64,000 bases of DNA, from contig OY730170.1 in NCBI GenBank assembly GCA_963422465.1, forward strand, positions 4,688,379-4,752,378, given 5' to 3'. Below, in pieces: positions 13,034 through 24,899 of the stretch. The translations under genes were made by a program, and so were the position numbers. Below the pieces are notes generated by a model, which saw only the letters and a list, made by a program, of their open reading frames with translations, did not search any database and was not told the origin of the DNA. How positions within the stretch are numbered: position 1 is the stretch's first letter; every line of letters starts with the position of its first letter. The DNA is from Lichina pygmaea. Lineage: Eukaryota; Ascomycota; Lichinomycetes; Lichinales; Lichinaceae.

Positions 13034-13451
13034 GGAGCAACTTTCGGAGCGAACGATCGTTTATTTGGACACTTTCTATAACTGTGCCCCCCTTTTCTGT
13101 GCGCTTTTCACGTTTACGGTCTCGTATGTCGATAGATTGAGATTTCAGGCCGGTTTTCCTGTATTTAGTTCTGTCACGTCGAGGCGTTTTGGTCCAGGTG
13201 TTGATCCGTCTGCAGCCGGACGTCGGTACCTCCGTACGTACGCAACTTATGTATCGACGTGTCTATAAGTCATGAGTTCCCAAGTTCAACGCTCCATCAA
13301 GTCGCCACCGCGGCCGCCATACCCAGCCTCCGCACTTTCCCCAGCGGTCCATACGTGACAGCAGGCAACCTCCCACGGCTGCCTTCTGAAGAGTCGACGG
13401 CTACTACTGGGTCCTAGCTTTGCTGGACCCTCGATAGGAGAACGATCCACC
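13034..13451. other. Intergenic PHO88-RAD14
   Basis: No supported gene. Contains a GGTACC/GTACGTACG cluster at 13225-13242. Confidence 0.45.
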
Positions 13452-14727
13452 ATGAGTCGGCCTACGACGCCCACCAGGGCCACATCCGGTGCGGAACCTC
13501 GATCACCGCTGACACCGGAGCAGACCAGAAAGATTGTTAGTGGGGCCGAAAATTGACCGGACTGGCTGACTCTGATCCTTCGTGCTTTCTAGGAGATCAA
13601 CCGTCTCAGGGCCAAAGCCCTTCGCGATCAGAGAGAGGTCGAGGCGCGAGGTACCGGACCAAGAGCGGCTCCTGCTGGGGCGTCTGTTGGCCCGAACAGT
13701 GTCAACGTACGACGCAATGCCCCCTCATTCGGCGGCGGCGTGCCTGCGACCTCACGGGATGCGCGCGGACGTGACGGTTTGTCGGCGGCGCCCTCCTCCC
13801 AGACGCCAGCCGATGGCATCCAGCCGGCCAGGAAGTTTGCCAAGTACGTCGATTACGACTTCAGCAAGATGACCGACACGAAAGGCGGCTTCTTGACTGT
13901 CGAGGACGACCCGCACAACAAGGCCCTACATTCGAGGTCGGACAACGAGAAACCAGCGAACATGACGCTCCAGGAGTGGGAACGACATCGACTGCTGCAG
14001 TCCCTGCGCGACCAGAAGGCGGGCCCTTTCGAGCCTGGCATCAGTCTCTCGAAGCGGGGGCGGACGCAATCCTGCCGCGAGTGTGGCTCGCCGGAGATCG
14101 ACTGGAAGTGGGAGGAGGTCTTTGGCTGTCAGGTGTGCAACGTCTGCAAGGAGAAACACCCGGACAAGTACAGCCTCCTGACCAAGACGGAAGCCAGAGA
14201 AGATTACCTCCTGACAGACCGTGAGTGGCATCGTCACCTGGTTGGCACAGCCACTTCTATGACTGACAGCGTGTTCTTGGTCAGCCGAGCTCAAGGACGA
14301 GGAGCTCCTGCCGCACTTGGAACGACCCAACCCGCACAAGTCTACATGGAACAACATGATGCTGTTTCTACGCTATCAAGTCGAAGACTACGCCTTTTCC
14401 GCCCGTAAGTGGGGGTCGCCCGAGGCGCTCGACGCCGAGTTCGCGAAGCGCGAAGCCGACAAGAAGCGGCGCAAGGAAGAGAAGTTTCGAACGAAGCTCA
14501 ACGATCTCAGGAAGAGGACCCGAGTCGATGCATACCGCCGAGCACGGGGCAGTGGAGGCGGCGGCGATGCCGGCGGAACGGCCGAGTTCGGTATGGACTT
14601 GCCGGGTCGAAGAGATGTCGCAAAACATAGGCACCAGTGGGGTCGCGCTGTCGAGGACCCGGAGACGGGCGTCAGCACAAAGAGCTGTGTCGACTGTGGC
14701 ATGGAGGTTGAGGAGCTTGAGTTCTAG
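13452..14727 (+). CDS. RAD14: Rad14/XPA nucleotide-excision repair factor
   Basis: Damage-verification factor of nucleotide excision repair; binds damaged DNA and the TFIIH/Rad1-Rad10 machinery in the nucleus. Exons are 13452-13535, 13593-14220 and 14285-14727, giving 384 residues. After a disordered N-terminus comes [18 protein letters not shown], then the XPA zinc finger with Cys189, Cys192, Cys210 and Cys213 (C-x2-C-x17-C-x2-C). Next is [20 protein letters not shown], and the DNA-binding part [20 protein letters not shown]. Two further Cys pairs and histidines near the C-terminus ([21 protein letters not shown]) match the fungal C-terminal consensus. Introns start GTTAGT and GTGAGT. Confidence 0.95.
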
Positions 14728-15698
14728 GATCAGATTGATGTGTGCTCGTGCCCTGGTGGTTCAGGAGGCTGTCGACGCGAAGACATACCGAGCATGCTCG
14801 ACGGTCCACATTGTCCCTTTCGATCATCTCGATTCCTTCTTTCGTCATCGTGATGATAGGTTTCTCGCTGAACAGCGCGTCAGGATGCCAAGTCACGTGA
14901 TGAAAGACGCTGAGGGCACATGATCACGAGTTGCGAAGGAGCTTACTAGTACGGTACGGATGTACCGTAACGTACGTACGTACGTTATGGGTACGTAACG
15001 GTAATTGCTCTGTCAAAGCTGTCATTAATGATAAGAGATGACTGATTCTCAAAGACGCTTTACTGCCGCACACTGAGCTTCAAGAGTAATGAACCCCGCG
15101 GTGGTGTGAAACAAGTCCCCGGCGACCCGGCAAGCTGTGGGCACGGTACATCTGAAGACCGGGAAAGCGTGTAGAGCTAGATGTACATACGTAAAACTTA
15201 CCGGTCGAGCGCCTCCAACTACCGGGTACGTACGTACCGAGCACCAGATTTCTTCCCATCGCGGCCAACGTGGACAACGATTATGATACCCTCGTCTTCT
15301 CCACCGTCCTTCCAGCCCTTTTCTAATCCATTCTAATCTTTGGCTGCTCTTCCCTTCTTCTGCTTCTCTAGTTGTTTCCACCTTCAACTCATCCTCTAGC
15401 AACGGGACCCTCTTCAAGCGTTCGGGATCCCCTGCTCGACCAAGTAGTCCGTCCTTTCTTGGCGCTGTCGACTTGGATTCGCGGTTTTTCCTCACCCCTT
15501 CGCAATCCGATCCTTTAGCCAGCGCTGTCCAGACTGTCGTTTGCAGGTTGTCCGACGTTCGCCGTCAAGCTCGGGTCCTTTTTGACGTGTCAGGACCGGC
15601 CCAGCGCATACGACAGCTCTTCGTGACACTCGGATCTGCGGTCAATCTGACGACAGCACGGCCGTTCGTCGTGGGGATCCGGGTGTCTCGGCAGCGTC
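14728..15698. other. Intergenic RAD14-striatin with GTAC palindromes
   Basis: No supported gene. It contains the densest early GTAC cluster (14948-15000) and another at 15224-15240, then a CT-rich stretch (15290-15370) that is probably the striatin promoter or 5' UTR. Confidence 0.5.
14968..14987. repeat. Perfect 20-bp GTAC palindrome
   Basis: TAACGTACGT followed directly by its reverse complement. It sits inside a 50-bp run of GTAC-containing motifs. Confidence 0.8.
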
Positions 15699-17111
15699 AT
15701 GGCGCCGCTGGCGTGGCAGTCGTCATCCTCCATGGGCCCCTCGGCGGGTTCATCAAGCTCCGGGGAAGGCAACGCCGGCAACCAAGCACATGCCCAGGGC
15801 ACCGAGTATACGTTGCAAGGTACGCCACCCGCCGTGAAGAGGAGAGGCTCCAGGCGGAGACTACAGCATGCTAATGGTGTCTCAGGTGTGATGCGCTTTC
15901 TGCAGATGGAATGGCATCGGCACGAGCGAGATCGAAATGCCTGGGAGATTGAACGGGCCGAGATGAAGGCGCGAATAGCAAAGACCGAAGGCGAGAACAG
16001 GTCCAACAGGAAGCTGCAGGACTCACTATCGAACCATATCAAGCTGCTCGAGGGTGCGCTGAAGAAGGAGCGCGAGAAACTGAAGACAGCAACAACAAGC
16101 CAAGGGTCTCCGTCAGGCGGAAAGGCGTCGACGTCGCCGCAGAAGCCGGAGGGCAATCCTCCGCCGACAGAAGCTCGTCCGCACGGCAAGCGTAAGTCGG
16201 TCGAACGCTGCAGAGGAAGACCTCATGGCTGATCCTCTCCTCCAGCCGCGATAGAGCCCCACAACTCCTTTCTCCAAGTTTCTGATATCAGCTCGCCGAC
16301 GCGAGACGACCCGCAACGTTACAAGTCGCGCTCGTACCTGGACAAATCGCTGCAGGAGGTGACGTATTTTATGGCGCCGTCTGCCCACGTGCCACCCTCA
16401 CAGCGCTCTCACCTCGGAGTCCACGACGTGGCCGCCGCCCATGCTTTGTCCGGCGCGCAGGATCCGATACCGATTCTGGCCGACGTCTCCGCTCTGCAGC
16501 AGCAACGACAGCATCCCCATCACCAGCAGCCACGACAGAACCATGTCCACCACCCCGACATGAACGTGGCACATCCGACCCCGTCTCCGAAGCACCATCC
16601 GCCTCCAATTCCGTCCTCATCCTCGGCCCCGGCTACCGAGCCCACCAACATGCAGCATCATCCGAACAGGCCTCCGCCGTCGACGCAGACGTCCAGACAC
16701 CTGGCCGATCAACAAGCGCCCTCGCACGCTGCCGCTCTGACGCCGATACCCCAGGGACCACCGCAGCACTCGATGGCCTTCCCTGCTGCCCCGGAGGAGC
16801 CGCCCCCGAGACCGGGGCAGAGCTACGACGCCTTCGGCCGCTCGGCCCTGGCCACGCTAGACGACCCCGGCAACCCGCCTCGGCAGACATCAGAGCAGAA
16901 GCCCGCCGCGGACCCGGACGCATGGAACTTTGACGAGACCGCCACCGGCTCTGAGCCGGCGCAACCATCGCGGCCGATCGACTTTGATCGGTTTCCACAT
17001 CCCAAAAACATGCCCAAGTCGCCGCCGAGAACAGGGCTCGCGCCGCATCGACGAAAAGGCTCAATGTCGAGACGACGCAGCGACGACGCACCGGGTGCGA
17101 ACGACCTGTCA

Positions 17112-17146
<35 letters not shown>

Positions 17147-18898
17147 TTCTTCCTCCTCGTCCTCGCAGGCGCACGCCCGGCCCGACTCCACCAACTTCAA
17201 GGTTCGATTTGCGCTGCGGGGGCATCTCGACGTCGTCCGCGCCGTCATCTTCACGGGCGGTGGCAGCCCGTCAGAACCGGAGATCTGCACGACCGGCGAT
17301 GACGGCGTCGTCAAGCGCTGGATCATCCCGGCGAGCTACGGAAACTACGCCGCGCCAGGCGTGAGCAACAGCACCAGCGGCAGCCTCTATCTCCAGCATC
17401 CGAACGACCTCGACGTCGCCAGCTACTTTACGCACCGAGGGCATACCGGGGCCGTGACATGCCTCGCCGCCTGCCCCCTGCCGCAGAACTTCCTGACCGG
17501 CGGACGCGCGAACGGTGACGGATGGGTGTTCTCGGGCGGCCAGGACGCGACGGTGCGCGTATGGGAACGAGGCCGGGTCGATCCCAAGGCCACGCTCATC
17601 GGACACACCGACGCGGTGTGGAGCGTGTGCGTGCTGCCGGCGACGTCCTCGGCCGTCTTCGGCGCCGAGAGCAGCAACATCGGCGGACCGGATCGGATCC
17701 TGCTCGCGTCCGGTAGCGCCGACGGCACCATCAAGATCTGGGCCGTCAGCGCCCCGCCGCAGCTCTTCTCGTCGCACTCGGGCTCGAGACGCGGCGTCGG
17801 CGGCACTCGACGACACTCGGTGACATCCGGATCGGGCTTCCCGTCGTCGCCGCAACCCAGCGTCGCGACCTCGACGCCGTTCCACCGCACGCTCGTGCAC
17901 ACCATCTCGCGCCAGGGACCGAACCTCGCCAAATCCCTGTCGCCGACGTGCATCGCGCCGGCCTCGGCCACCGGGGAGACGTTCGTGGCGTCTTACAACG
18001 ACGCCACCGTGATCGTGTTCGACACGCGGACGGCCGAGGAGGTGGTCGGCATGGCCAGCCTCGAGACGTACGACGGCACGCCGGCGACGGGTGTCAACTC
18101 GGTCGTCGCCGTCATGATCGGATCAGACGGCAGCGTCTCGGGTGGTGGTGGTGGCGTCGGTGGTAGTGGAGGTAGTGGTGGTGGTGGTGGTGGTGGTGGT
18201 TGTGGTAGTGGGGCGAACGTCGCGGCCGGCGGGGCGGTCGGTGCGGCGGGGAGCATGCTCGATTCGACCGGCGGCAGGCTACTGGCTTCGTCGTCCGTCG
18301 GCGGGTCCGCTGCCTCTGGGCTCGACGACGACGCCGGCGGTGTCGGCAGGAGCTACGGGCCGACGGGGTCGAGCGGCGCGGCCGGGAGCGGGGTCGAGGG
18401 TCACATCATCAGCGGGCACGAAGATCAGTACATCAGATTCTTCGATGCCAACAGCGGTACGTCTGGTCACGCTTCGACTTTTTCTGCATGCCAACGGACA
18501 GCCACTGTCACATCTCATTCCTTCCTGTTCCCCCTCAACGTCTCGTCACGTCCCATTCCTACCTGCCCCAAACACCCCTTACGTTTCTCTGGCCGTACAC
18601 GATAATCAGCCTGCTGACACACCCCGGAAAAAAAACAGGACAATGTACATATACCATGCTCGCGCACCCGTCATCCATCTCTTCCCTCTCGCTCTCGCCC
18701 GACGGCCGCGAGCTCGTCTCGGCCGGGCACGACGCCTGTCTGCGCTTCTGGTCGCTCGACAAGCGCGCCTGCATCCAGGACATTTCGGCCCACCGGCTCA
18801 TGCGCGACGAGGGCGTCACGGCCGTGGTCTGGTCCCAGGACGGACGCTGGGTCGTCAGCGCCGGCGGCGACGGCGTCGTCAAGGTCTTTTCACGATAG
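15699..18898 (+). CDS. pro11: Striatin-family WD-repeat scaffold of the STRIPAK complex
   Basis: Scaffold subunit of STRIPAK, which in filamentous fungi controls hyphal fusion and fruiting-body development. Exons are 15699-15819, 15886-16191, 16246-18456 and 18639-18898, giving 965 residues. The N-terminus carries the caveolin-binding-like and coiled-coil region ([20 protein letters not shown]), then [16 protein letters not shown] long Pro/His-rich linker follows, then a poly-Ser run coded by (TCG)n, and a C-terminal WD40 propeller beginning [21 protein letters not shown] Gly-rich insert of about 30 residues from (GGT)n sits between blades near residue 770. The first intron is 66 nt with no in-frame stop, so retention would add 22 residues. 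The symbol follows the Sordaria orthologue. Confidence 0.93.
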
Positions 18899-19779
18899 TC
18901 TCTCGCCACCTCACCCCAGTTCGCCACATCTCCATTCACCTCCATTCACCTCGTCTAGTCTCATTGCGACCGGAGTGTATGTTTCAGACTGGGACCGGAG
19001 TGCCCGTCTTCGCATCGTGGATGTTTTCAGGCTCATGGAGACGTCTCTTTCGAACCTTGCCATGGCGGGCTTGAATGCACAGGATGGGATGGCGACGGCG
19101 ACAGAACGGAAACGGAGGAGAATTCAAGGAAGGAAGGGGGGGGGGGGGTGTCCACCAGTCGCCGCAGCTCTGTCGTTTTCGTGGAAATTACCCTCGAGAC
19201 TGGGTCGTCTGGGGACTGGAAACTGTAACCAGATCGAGATGGATCATTATTAGATACTCTTTCCCTTTCTCATTCCCCCCCTCCTCTCTCTTCTCTCTTC
19301 CCTCTTTCTCTCTCTCTCTTGTCTCTCTCCGTTCTTCTTTCCTTCTCTCGTGCATGTGTGCATCTGTGAGATTCTGCACATACAGTACATCCACGTTTCT
19401 ATGAAGTATGGGGTCTGCCACACAGGAGAGATGTAAAAGAAATAGACACAGAGAGGGGCAGGTGTGAAGGGAGGGGATGGAGAGGGAGAAAGAGACCAAG
19501 CAGATGCTTGTGTACGGAGTACGTCGATCTTCATTCATCTTCATCCAGACTCTTTCATTCGCTCAGATTCTTCTAGTTCGAGATAGATGTGTCTGTATTG
19601 GTTGCATCGCGATGCCTTTTCTATTCTTGCGTACAGTACCTTTTCTCCTTCTTCTTTTCTGCCCCCGATTTCCCCTCCCGATTCTATCATCTCGATGCCA
19701 TTTTATTTTTATTTTATTTGATTCTTACACTGATAGTAGCTTTTCAGCCATGCAGATCTTCTAGCTAAGAGTGAGTTTC
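18899..19779. other. 3' flank of striatin gene
   Basis: No supported gene. Contains a G-run near 19136, a long polypyrimidine stretch (19260-19345) and GTAC motifs near 19385 and 19512. Confidence 0.45.
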
Positions 19780-20520
19780 TTCAGAAAACCTTTAAAGGAA
19801 TAAAAACTGAAGACTGGGAGTGACTAGGGAATGTAGCAAAAGGAAATCTTGTAGTGACCGGTAGAAAGGAAACTTCTAGATATTAGAGTGTGAATGGTGG
19901 AGTTTGAAAGCCAGATTAAACTGGTTTAGTCTTTTCAAAGACATAAACCAGTATAGAAACTTCTGTAGAAGCTCTGGGTTTGAAATAATAGAAGTGAAAT
20001 CTTGAGAATTAAAAGGGGCTTGCTGTCTTTGACTTGAGTAAAGAGAGCATGAAGAGGTGATATGTTTCACTGTCTCTTCTGCTTGACCACAAATGCATAA
20101 AGGAGTAGGAAAATCTGGAACTCCAGCTCTGAATAGAAAACTTGCCAGGCCAATTCTCCCAGTTCTGGTTTGTAGTAGCAGGCTTACCTCAGCTTTCTGT
20201 AACTCTTTGTAGAACTTCAGATTGTTGTGGTGGGGCTTTTGGCAAAACACCTGCCACCCAGAGTAGCTTCTTCTTTTCTTCTCCTCCCATTGGTCTTCCC
20301 ACTCTTTAACAAAGAGCTTCTGTAGTTCTTTCTTTGAACTAGCCTGGTTAGTTGTTATTTGGTTTAACCAAGTGAACTTCCAGTAGGGAGAGATAGTTGG
20401 AGATTCCTTTAAAGGTTTCTTCAGGGAAGAGGCATAGTGGGAGATATTAGAAAAAATATTGTCCAGAAGTGATTTCAGAGAGGAGGTTTGAATAGAAGAG
20501 AGGAAACAGGCTGTGCGAAA
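19780..20520 (-). mobile_element. AT-rich LINE 3' relic (Tad1-like tail)
   Basis: The base composition drops sharply to AT-rich here. On the minus strand, 20250-19876 reads 124 residues with the LINE C-terminal signature: LLQTRTGRIGLASFLFRAGV, then PTPLCICGQAEETVKHITSS, matching the RTGKIGL...C.CG..E...H pattern after the RNase H region of Tad/I-clade LINEs. The same motif occurs in the GC-richer copies at 48.8 and 50.4 kb. The AT bias may reflect RIP-type C-to-T decay. No reverse transcriptase remains; this is a 5'-truncated fragment. Confidence 0.7.
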
Positions 20521-20611
20521 TTTGAAATAGAGATCATCTCGATGCCATGCTCGCGTATTCTTGGTATCATCTGGATCTATTCCCCCATGTCATTCCACGA
20601 CAGGTGTGAAA

Positions 20612-20629
20612 CCCCCCCCCCCCCCCCCC
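20612..20629 (+). repeat. Poly-C tract (18 C)
   Basis: Eighteen consecutive C just downstream of the GPI19 stop codon. Confidence 0.85.
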
Positions 20630-20659
20630 AACCCCTCTTGTTCTCTCTCCAATTACATT

Positions 20660-22343
20660 TCACAAATCCATCCCCCGCCCACAACCGTAGAGGATCTCGC
20701 AGACACCGCCGATGGGAACGTCCAAGACGGCGTCGGTGCCTTCGTTCCAGAGCGTGCGCCAGTCGACGTCGACGACGGAAGGGGAGATGGGTGGGGGGCG
20801 CCACGGCGGGGTTCGGTCGTCGTTGTGGCTCTGGCTGTGGCTGTGGTTGTGGCCGTTGTTGCGGTCTGCTTTGGATCTGCGCCGGTCTTTACCCAGACTG
20901 CCATCCTTGACGCTACGCTGCGCCGTCGTGGATGGAGTCTGGGATGGAGTCTGGGATGGAGTCTCGGAGGGAGCCTGGAAGGGAGTCTGGAATGGACTTG
21001 GAGGCGAATATGGAGACGGAAGGGGATGTGGAGATGGGTACGAGACGCTACGCGCCAGCGGCGGGCTCGTCACGCCACCGCCACGGCCACGACGAGCACG
21101 GCCCGACGTCCCGGACGAGCGCGACGACACCGATGCGGCGTCGGCGCAGGGAACGTCGACAAAAGAAACGGCGGCCACGCTGGCGGCCTCGTCGACGACG
21201 TTCTCGACGCTGGTCAGCGGCAGCGTGAGCGATTGCGTATTGTACGACGCCAGCGCCACGTAGATGTAGACCAGCAGCATGACGAGGTACGACGGGATGG
21301 CCAGCGACCACCAGCGGTCCGGATAGTAGTAGATGCCGAGTCGATGCAGGAATGGAGAGGGCAGGTAGGACCAGAGGAGGTATATTACTATTATTTGTTG
21401 GTTTCGGGTTTAGAACGGGGTTCTTGGTATTTGAACTGTATATGCATGTCTAGTTGTAGGATAGAGGTATGGAGACGTGGATTGTGGGAGGAGAGATGAT
21501 GGGAGGACACGGTCGATTGGTGCATGCAGGGGCTGCAGGTGGATCAGATGGGCAGAATCAAGCAGAGTTGGCGTCACGATGAAATGGAGCAGGCATCTTA
21601 ACATCAGGCAGAAACACCACGTCTGTATGAGAACGTCTCCACATACCAGGATCCGTGCAACGTACAGGAAAAAACTCCACGGACCCAAAAAGAATGACAC
21701 GGAACAAACACCACTCACGGAATGCCAAGCTCGACCCAACATACAGCACAAAGCCGTAGTACTCGTACGTCGGGATCTTCGGGCTGACCCTGGCCACCGT
21801 GGTCGCGTGCCGCGCCGACTTGGCCACGACGTCCTCGTGCTCGTTGGCGATGGTCTCGACGTCGGAGCTGTCCGGCGTCGTCGGGCGCGACGTCGTCGCG
21901 GTCGAGAAGGCCGGTCTCAGCAGCGACGTCAGCGACGGCGACGGCGGCAGCGGCGTCGGAGGCCGGTTGTAGAACGGCGGCGCAAAGGCGTTGCCGTAGA
22001 CGTTGTTGCCGCCGTTGCTGAGCAGCTGAGCGTGATGGAGGCTGCCGTTCGTCGGCGTCAGGCTGGGAGTGCCGCGCCCGTTGAGTGCAGAGGTCGATTG
22101 TGACCGCGGAGGCATCGACGGGCGCGAGAGAAAGCTTCCTGCGGTTGGTCGGACCGCGGAGGCTGCTTGTGGTGACGGCGCCGCGGGCGCTCGTCCTGGG
22201 TGTTGGCTTTGGTCGTCATCGTCGCCCGGTTCATTGTCGTCCGAGTCAGGGTTTTCTTCCTCCCCCACTTCGCCGTCTCCCTCGCCGTCGTCCAAGTCAC
22301 TGCCCTCAAAATCCACTCTCGGTTCTACTTTTCCTGTTAACAT
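20660..22343 (-). CDS. GPI19: PIG-P / Gpi19 subunit of GPI-GlcNAc transferase
   Basis: Subunit of the ER complex that adds GlcNAc to phosphatidylinositol, the first step of GPI-anchor synthesis. Minus-strand exons are 22343-21719 and 21387-20660, giving 450 residues; the 331-nt intron starts GTGAGT. Residues 1-190 are a disordered acidic/Pro-Ser region. The PIG-P domain follows: TYEYYGFVLYVGSSLAF (first membrane span) joins across the intron to LIYLLWSYLPSPFL, then YYYPDRWWSLAIPSYLVML and VYIYVALASYNT. The tail has a Pro/Gln/Ser/Thr repeat and ends with VLDVPIGGVCEILYG, also typical of Pezizomycotina homologues. The core domain is about 130 residues, as usual; the rest is fungal extension. 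Confidence 0.93.
20932..20976. repeat. 12-bp tandem repeat inside GPI19
   Basis: About three to four copies of GATGGAGTCTGG; on the coding strand they read as the TPSQ unit repeated in the C-terminal tail. Being a multiple of three it preserves frame and is probably length-variable. Confidence 0.8.
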
Positions 22344-22916
22344 GTTGCTGCTGTTACCATTGTCTTCCTCTCCTGCTCAAGTTCTTGGACAGTCCTTTAT
22401 TTGTTTGGTGATACGGGAGTACGAAGGTGATACGTACGTAAGGTACGTATGTACAAAGGTACGGAAGCATGTATCGTACCTTGGTGGGTACATACATTGT
22501 TAATCCACCTCCTCTTTCCTATTTGACCCACCCCTTCAAATACATCTGTATCCGTGACCCTTTCCCAATCCACCTCTTCACATGGTTTTGTAATCCTTCT
22601 CTAATCCACCACTTCAAATACATCTGAGCCTCTTCCTAATCTATCTCTTTCAACCTGTCTGCAACTCTTTCCAACCGACCTGCCTCTTCAAACATGTCTG
22701 AGTGTCTTCCTAATCCACATCTACAAGACGAAAGTGTCACTGATACATTGAGCACATTTGGTGGGCTTCTGGTAGTTTTATTATCCTGCACCTTCAAGTT
22801 ACTCTTTCTTGTCACACCCACCACTCACTGCAGTCTCTTCCTAGTCCACCTCTTCAGTCGCTGCCTATACCTTGAGGATGTTCAGTAAGTTTCTTATAAT
22901 TTTTCCTATCTATTAC
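22344..22916. other. GPI19 upstream region with GTAC cluster and degenerate repeat
   Basis: A dense GTAC cluster lies at 22424-22495, 80-150 bp before the GPI19 start. From 22500 to about 22740 an AT-rich degenerate repeat recurs with the core TAATCCACCTCTTCAAATAC. No gene is supported. Confidence 0.5.
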
Positions 22917-23025
22917 GTCAGGAGCTAGTTGCCCGACCGGGCGCTTAGTCAGTTAGATCCTGACTAGGCAGGCGGGTGTCGGGCACTAAGCCCAGACATA
23001 GTACTCCGTACGGCAGCGCGCGACA

Positions 23026-23258
23026 CTTGGAGACCAGCGAACAATTCTACAACCCACTCGATCCTTCATACCGAGCAGTCTTCCTGAGCGCACTGCTAGT
23101 AACATTCTCACATCCAGGAGGCCTGTGCCAGAATCCAGTGTCAGCTTGCCCTGAGGCAAGGCTGCTGGCACCACCCTGGCATCACCCCGGGTGTGCTCAG
23201 GAAGACTGCTCGGTAGGAAGGATCGAGTGGGTTGTAGAATTGTTCGCTGGTCTCCAAG
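23026..23258. repeat. 64-bp inverted repeat (hairpin) inside the TIR element
   Basis: Arm 23026-23089 (starts CTTGGAGACCAGCGAACAAT) and arm 23195-23258 are reverse complements with about one mismatch, separated by 105 bp. It lies just inside the left TIR and includes its own smaller stem (CTTGCCCTGAGGCAAG). Its near-perfection contrasts with the diverged outer TIRs. Confidence 0.85.
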
Positions 23259-23431
23259 GAGAACAGCGAGAGCGGCTCTATATACTATAGAGCTGAGTAC
23301 GAAGCATCTAGCTAAGCGACCCCAACCAATCTCCGAGCCGCTGCACGGCTGGCTCAAGTAGCCGGCTAGTCACGGCTGGTCGCGGCTGGCTCGTGTCGGC
23401 TATGCAGGTCGGAGCTGTATTCCTCCGTTGG

Positions 23432-24380
23432 TCACGTGAGTAGAGCCACATCACGTGATCGACAGATGCGGGGCTGCCGGATGCGGGCTATTGTAAGTAG
23501 TCGTTGCGACGGGACCTTACACTGGATCTCAGCCTGTACCCCGGAGGCCTCCATCTGGGCACACACCTGTAGCTGTAAACATGTGATGTGTGTGCAGAGA
23601 GGTGGGACTGCCACTTCAGCTTCCAGCTGTTGCCAGCTGGTCACCTTGTAGCCACCGGTGACTGTCTGGAGGCAGCCCTGTTGTTGATGTTCCAGTGTGT
23701 CACCAATCCAGCAACAGTTTGCCAGCTGAAGGAGGCACTCTGTAGGTGCCCAGATCATCGCTCTGTAGGTGATAGCCAGGGGCACTACTGCGCTGTAAAT
23801 TAGCCGTGCCTTAGCAAAGGTGGCTCCCCAGGTGGACCCCGCAGTCATGGTGAGAGTGCAGCCCTGTTGCGCTGCCTTCTCCGCAGTGTGCTTGACATGG
23901 GGGCCCCAGCGGAGCCCCGAGGATCCGGACAGATTGCTGCGGCTCGTCAATACCCTCCAGGTTGACTCCCGCTGTCATGTTGAACCGCTTCAGAGATTGG
24001 GTCAGGTGCATGAGTTCATATTTGTGTGGAGCGAAAGTGGCCCCATGGCGGTGTGCCCACACTGTGCAGCCGCAGTGCACCCACTCCAGTGTCCTGCAAT
24101 TACTCTCTGTGTCCTTGCCGACCACCAGGATGTTGACGTCGTCCACGAACCCGATGCCCGATACCTTCCCGGTGCTGCGCGCGCAGAAGTTCACTAGATC
24201 CTTGTTAAAGAACAGGAATAGAATGGGGGAGACAGGGGACCCCTGCGGAATGCCCGTGGACACCTGTTGGGTGGCGCTTTGCCACCGGCCTAGCACCAGC
24301 GATGTCTGTCGATCCGCGAGGAAGCTTGTTGTCCACTGGAGGAGAGCTGACGGAACACCGTCGCGGCGAAGGTCTTATAG
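23432..24380 (-). mobile_element. LINE fragment with reverse-transcriptase core
   Basis: Minus-strand reading shows the RT motifs STGIPQGSPVSPILFLFFNK and GIGFVDDVNILVVG (the F/Y-x-D-D active site), then HKYELMHLT. The downstream part lies in a different frame (AEKAAQQGCTLTMTAGSTWG, then LEAEVAVPPLCTHI, RMEASGVQAE-like), so there is at least one frameshift. The last part matches the LINE copy at 48.3 kb, so both belong to one Tad1-like family. Only the C-terminal half of ORF2 is present. Confidence 0.8.
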
Positions 24381-24899
24381 GGTAGTAGTGCTCCCTTCTT
24401 GGAGATGTGCAAGACAAATCATATCTTAGAGTGTATAAGCCAGCTTTGATTCTATAATCTGTCTCCCAACAATTTGATGATTTGTATGTTGCTATCCTTT
24501 TCACTGATAATGTCACTACTGATCTTCTTGCCAGTAATGTTGTTCCTGACCTTCACACTATTGCTTGAAGAATGTCTTGCTGCAATCATAACACTTGCAT
24601 CTTAAAGACTACCTGCCTGAACCTGGCTTGTAAAAAACCTTTTGGTGGACACCACAACAGTGCTGATAGTGGGCACAGAAGCTATTCCTTTTGCACAGCA
24701 TGCACTTGTGAGTTGTGGGCATGATAGAAACTCAAGGGTGTGGGATAATTGTCGCGCCTAGAGCGGAACCGAGCCAAAAGACTACTATGTCTGGGCTTAG
24801 TGCCCGTACTAGCGATAGATAAGTGCGGCTGCACCCGCCTGCTTAGTCAGAGGCGACTATGACTAAGCGCCCAGTCGGGCAACTACAGTAGCTCCTGAC

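Larger units (their letters stand above)
22917..24899. mobile_element. TIR element (about 2 kb) carrying a LINE fragment
   Basis: The two ends are imperfect inverted repeats: 22917-23003 and 24783-24899. Both begin GTCAGGAGCTA from the outside, share TTGCCCGAC.GGGCGCTTAGTCA and GCAGGCGGGTG, and end with CGGGCACTAAGCCCAGACAT. The right arm has about 30 extra bases. No clear target-site duplication is seen, and no transposase frame; the inside holds a long hairpin and a LINE fragment. It is therefore a non-autonomous DNA element or a decayed one. Superfamily not assignable. Confidence 0.7.
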
